DNA from: Acidobacteriota bacterium
Lineage (GTDB): Bacteria > Acidobacteriota > Vicinamibacteria > Vicinamibacterales > UBA2999
Reading direction: 5' to 3'
NCBI GenBank assembly: GCA_947465645.1
Contig: CANIBQ010000034.1
Span: 1 to 50,412, forward strand
Length of the DNA stretch: 50,412 nucleotides
Shown here: piece by piece, positions 49,833 through 50,412 of the stretch
How the letters are laid out: each line of letters begins with the position of its first letter
How positions within the stretch are numbered: position 1 is the stretch's first letter
Made by a program: the position numbers and the translations under genes
Notes under the pieces: generated by a model
What the model was told of the DNA's origin: nothing
What the model saw: the letters and a program-made list of their open reading frames with translations, nothing else
Databases searched by the model: none

Positions 49833-50412
49833 GCCGGTCATCAGCTCTCTGTTCCGCGTTCCTGGTGCTCGGCTCGTTGACGCTCGCCGAGGCCCAGCCG
49901 CAGGCGCCGAGCAGCTACACGCGCTACTCGGGCGAGAAGCTTGACCGCGGCGAACCGTCGAACACGGCACCGCCGCAACTGAAGGACGTGACGTTCAAGC
50001 AGCGGCTGAACGACACGCTGCCGCTCGACGCGATGTTCACGGACGAAGCTGGCCGCCCCGTCGCGCTTGGGAATTACTTCGGCCGCAAGCCGGTCGTGCT
50101 CGCGTTCGTGTATTACTCGTGCCCGATGTTGTGCACGCAGGTGATGAACGGGATCTCGAGCGCGCTGAAGGTGCTGCCGTTCCAGGCCGGCGAAGATTTC
50201 GACGTCGTGCTCGTCAGCTTCGATCCGCGGGATACGCCAGCCGTCGCAGCCGAGAAGAAACAGGCGCACCTGACCTACTGGTCGGCGGAGAACACGGCGG
50301 CCGCGTGGCACTTCCTCACGGGAGACGAAGCGACGATCCAGCGCGTGACCTCGGCGGCGGGCTTCAATTACCGCTGGGACGAACCGACGGGCCAGTTCGC
50401 CCACGTCAGCGG
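49829..50412 (+). CDS. SCO1/SenC copper chaperone, 5' part (gene runs off the right edge)
   Basis: About 194 residues visible. A signal peptide (ALCSAFLVLGSLTLAEAQ) is followed by a thioredoxin-like domain with the copper-binding CPMLC (CxxxC) after VVLAFVYYS, then VLVSFDPRDTP. It delivers copper to the CuA site of cytochrome oxidase, so the oxidase genes probably follow. The ATG overlaps the previous stop (ATGA). Confidence 0.93.
   Translation, partial: MSRSSALCSAFLVLGSLTLAEAQPQAPSSYTRYSGEKLDRGEPSNTAPPQLKDVTFKQRLNDTLPLDAMFTDEAGRPVALGNYFGRKPVVLAFVYYSCPMLCTQVMNGISSALKVLPFQAGEDFDVVLVSFDPRDTPAVAAEKKQAHLTYWSAENTAAAWHFLTGDEATIQRVTSAAGFNYRWDEPTGQFAHVS

Overview
This GC-rich window is the replication-origin region of a bacterial chromosome. 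It holds dnaA, dnaN, gyrB and gyrA on the plus strand, and rpmH-rnpA-yidD-yidC-khpB-mnmE-mnmG-rsmG-parA-parB on the minus strand. Gene content suggests an aerobic Gram-negative bacterium, probably Acidobacteriota and perhaps class Vicinamibacteria. The reasons are the fused-ActB alternative complex III operon, a DUF885 peptidase, a Gram-negative type YidC, and abundant short intergenic repeats. The taxon is an inference; no rRNA is present.

Layout. 1-4.3 kb (minus): 5' part of mfd, a stand-alone HldE-type cytidylyltransferase, and a Wzt/Wzm polysaccharide ABC exporter. 4.3-9.2 kb (minus): the F1 ATP synthase genes atpH-A-G-D-C, with no F0 genes in the window. 9.4-11.0 kb: parB and parA. 11.1-13.2 kb: a complete IS1595-family element with 24-bp inverted ends and an 8-bp target duplication, carrying a membrane passenger gene and a small basic-protein gene. 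It lies between two parS sites. 13.2-20.5 kb: rsmG, mnmG, mnmE, khpB, yidC, yidD, rnpA, rpmH. 20.5-22.4 kb: DnaA boxes on both sides of dnaA and an AT-rich stretch, the likely oriC. 22.4-28.7 kb: dnaN, gyrB, gyrA. 28.7-35.3 kb (minus): pcrA, glmS, glmU, rsmI. 35.3-41.3 kb: DUF885 peptidase, FmdB-like zinc ribbon, galU, serS, tRNA-Ser(UGA), a YdjM-like membrane protein and a Cys-rich zinc-ribbon protein. 41.6-50.4 kb (plus): actABCDEF, a single-span membrane protein and the 5' part of a SCO1-type copper chaperone, an overlapping respiratory operon.

The most unusual signals lie between genes. At least six intergenic regions are filled with tandem 7-bp repeats, with a different heptamer at most sites (CAGTTGT, CTGNNNC, GTGCNNN, NNGTTCC and others). 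Two of them (1.6 kb and 31.0 kb) are copies of one element in opposite orientation: three or four heptamers, a 29-nt core, then the complementary heptamers, predicting a long hairpin. A separate double palindrome is inserted in frame in the G domain of mnmE. The IS1595-family insertion separates two parS sites that were originally about 25 bp apart, one of which lies inside rsmG coding sequence.

The genes cover chromosome replication and segregation, envelope precursor synthesis (GlmS, GlmU, GalU), membrane insertion (YidC), tRNA and rRNA modification, ATP synthesis and quinol oxidation.
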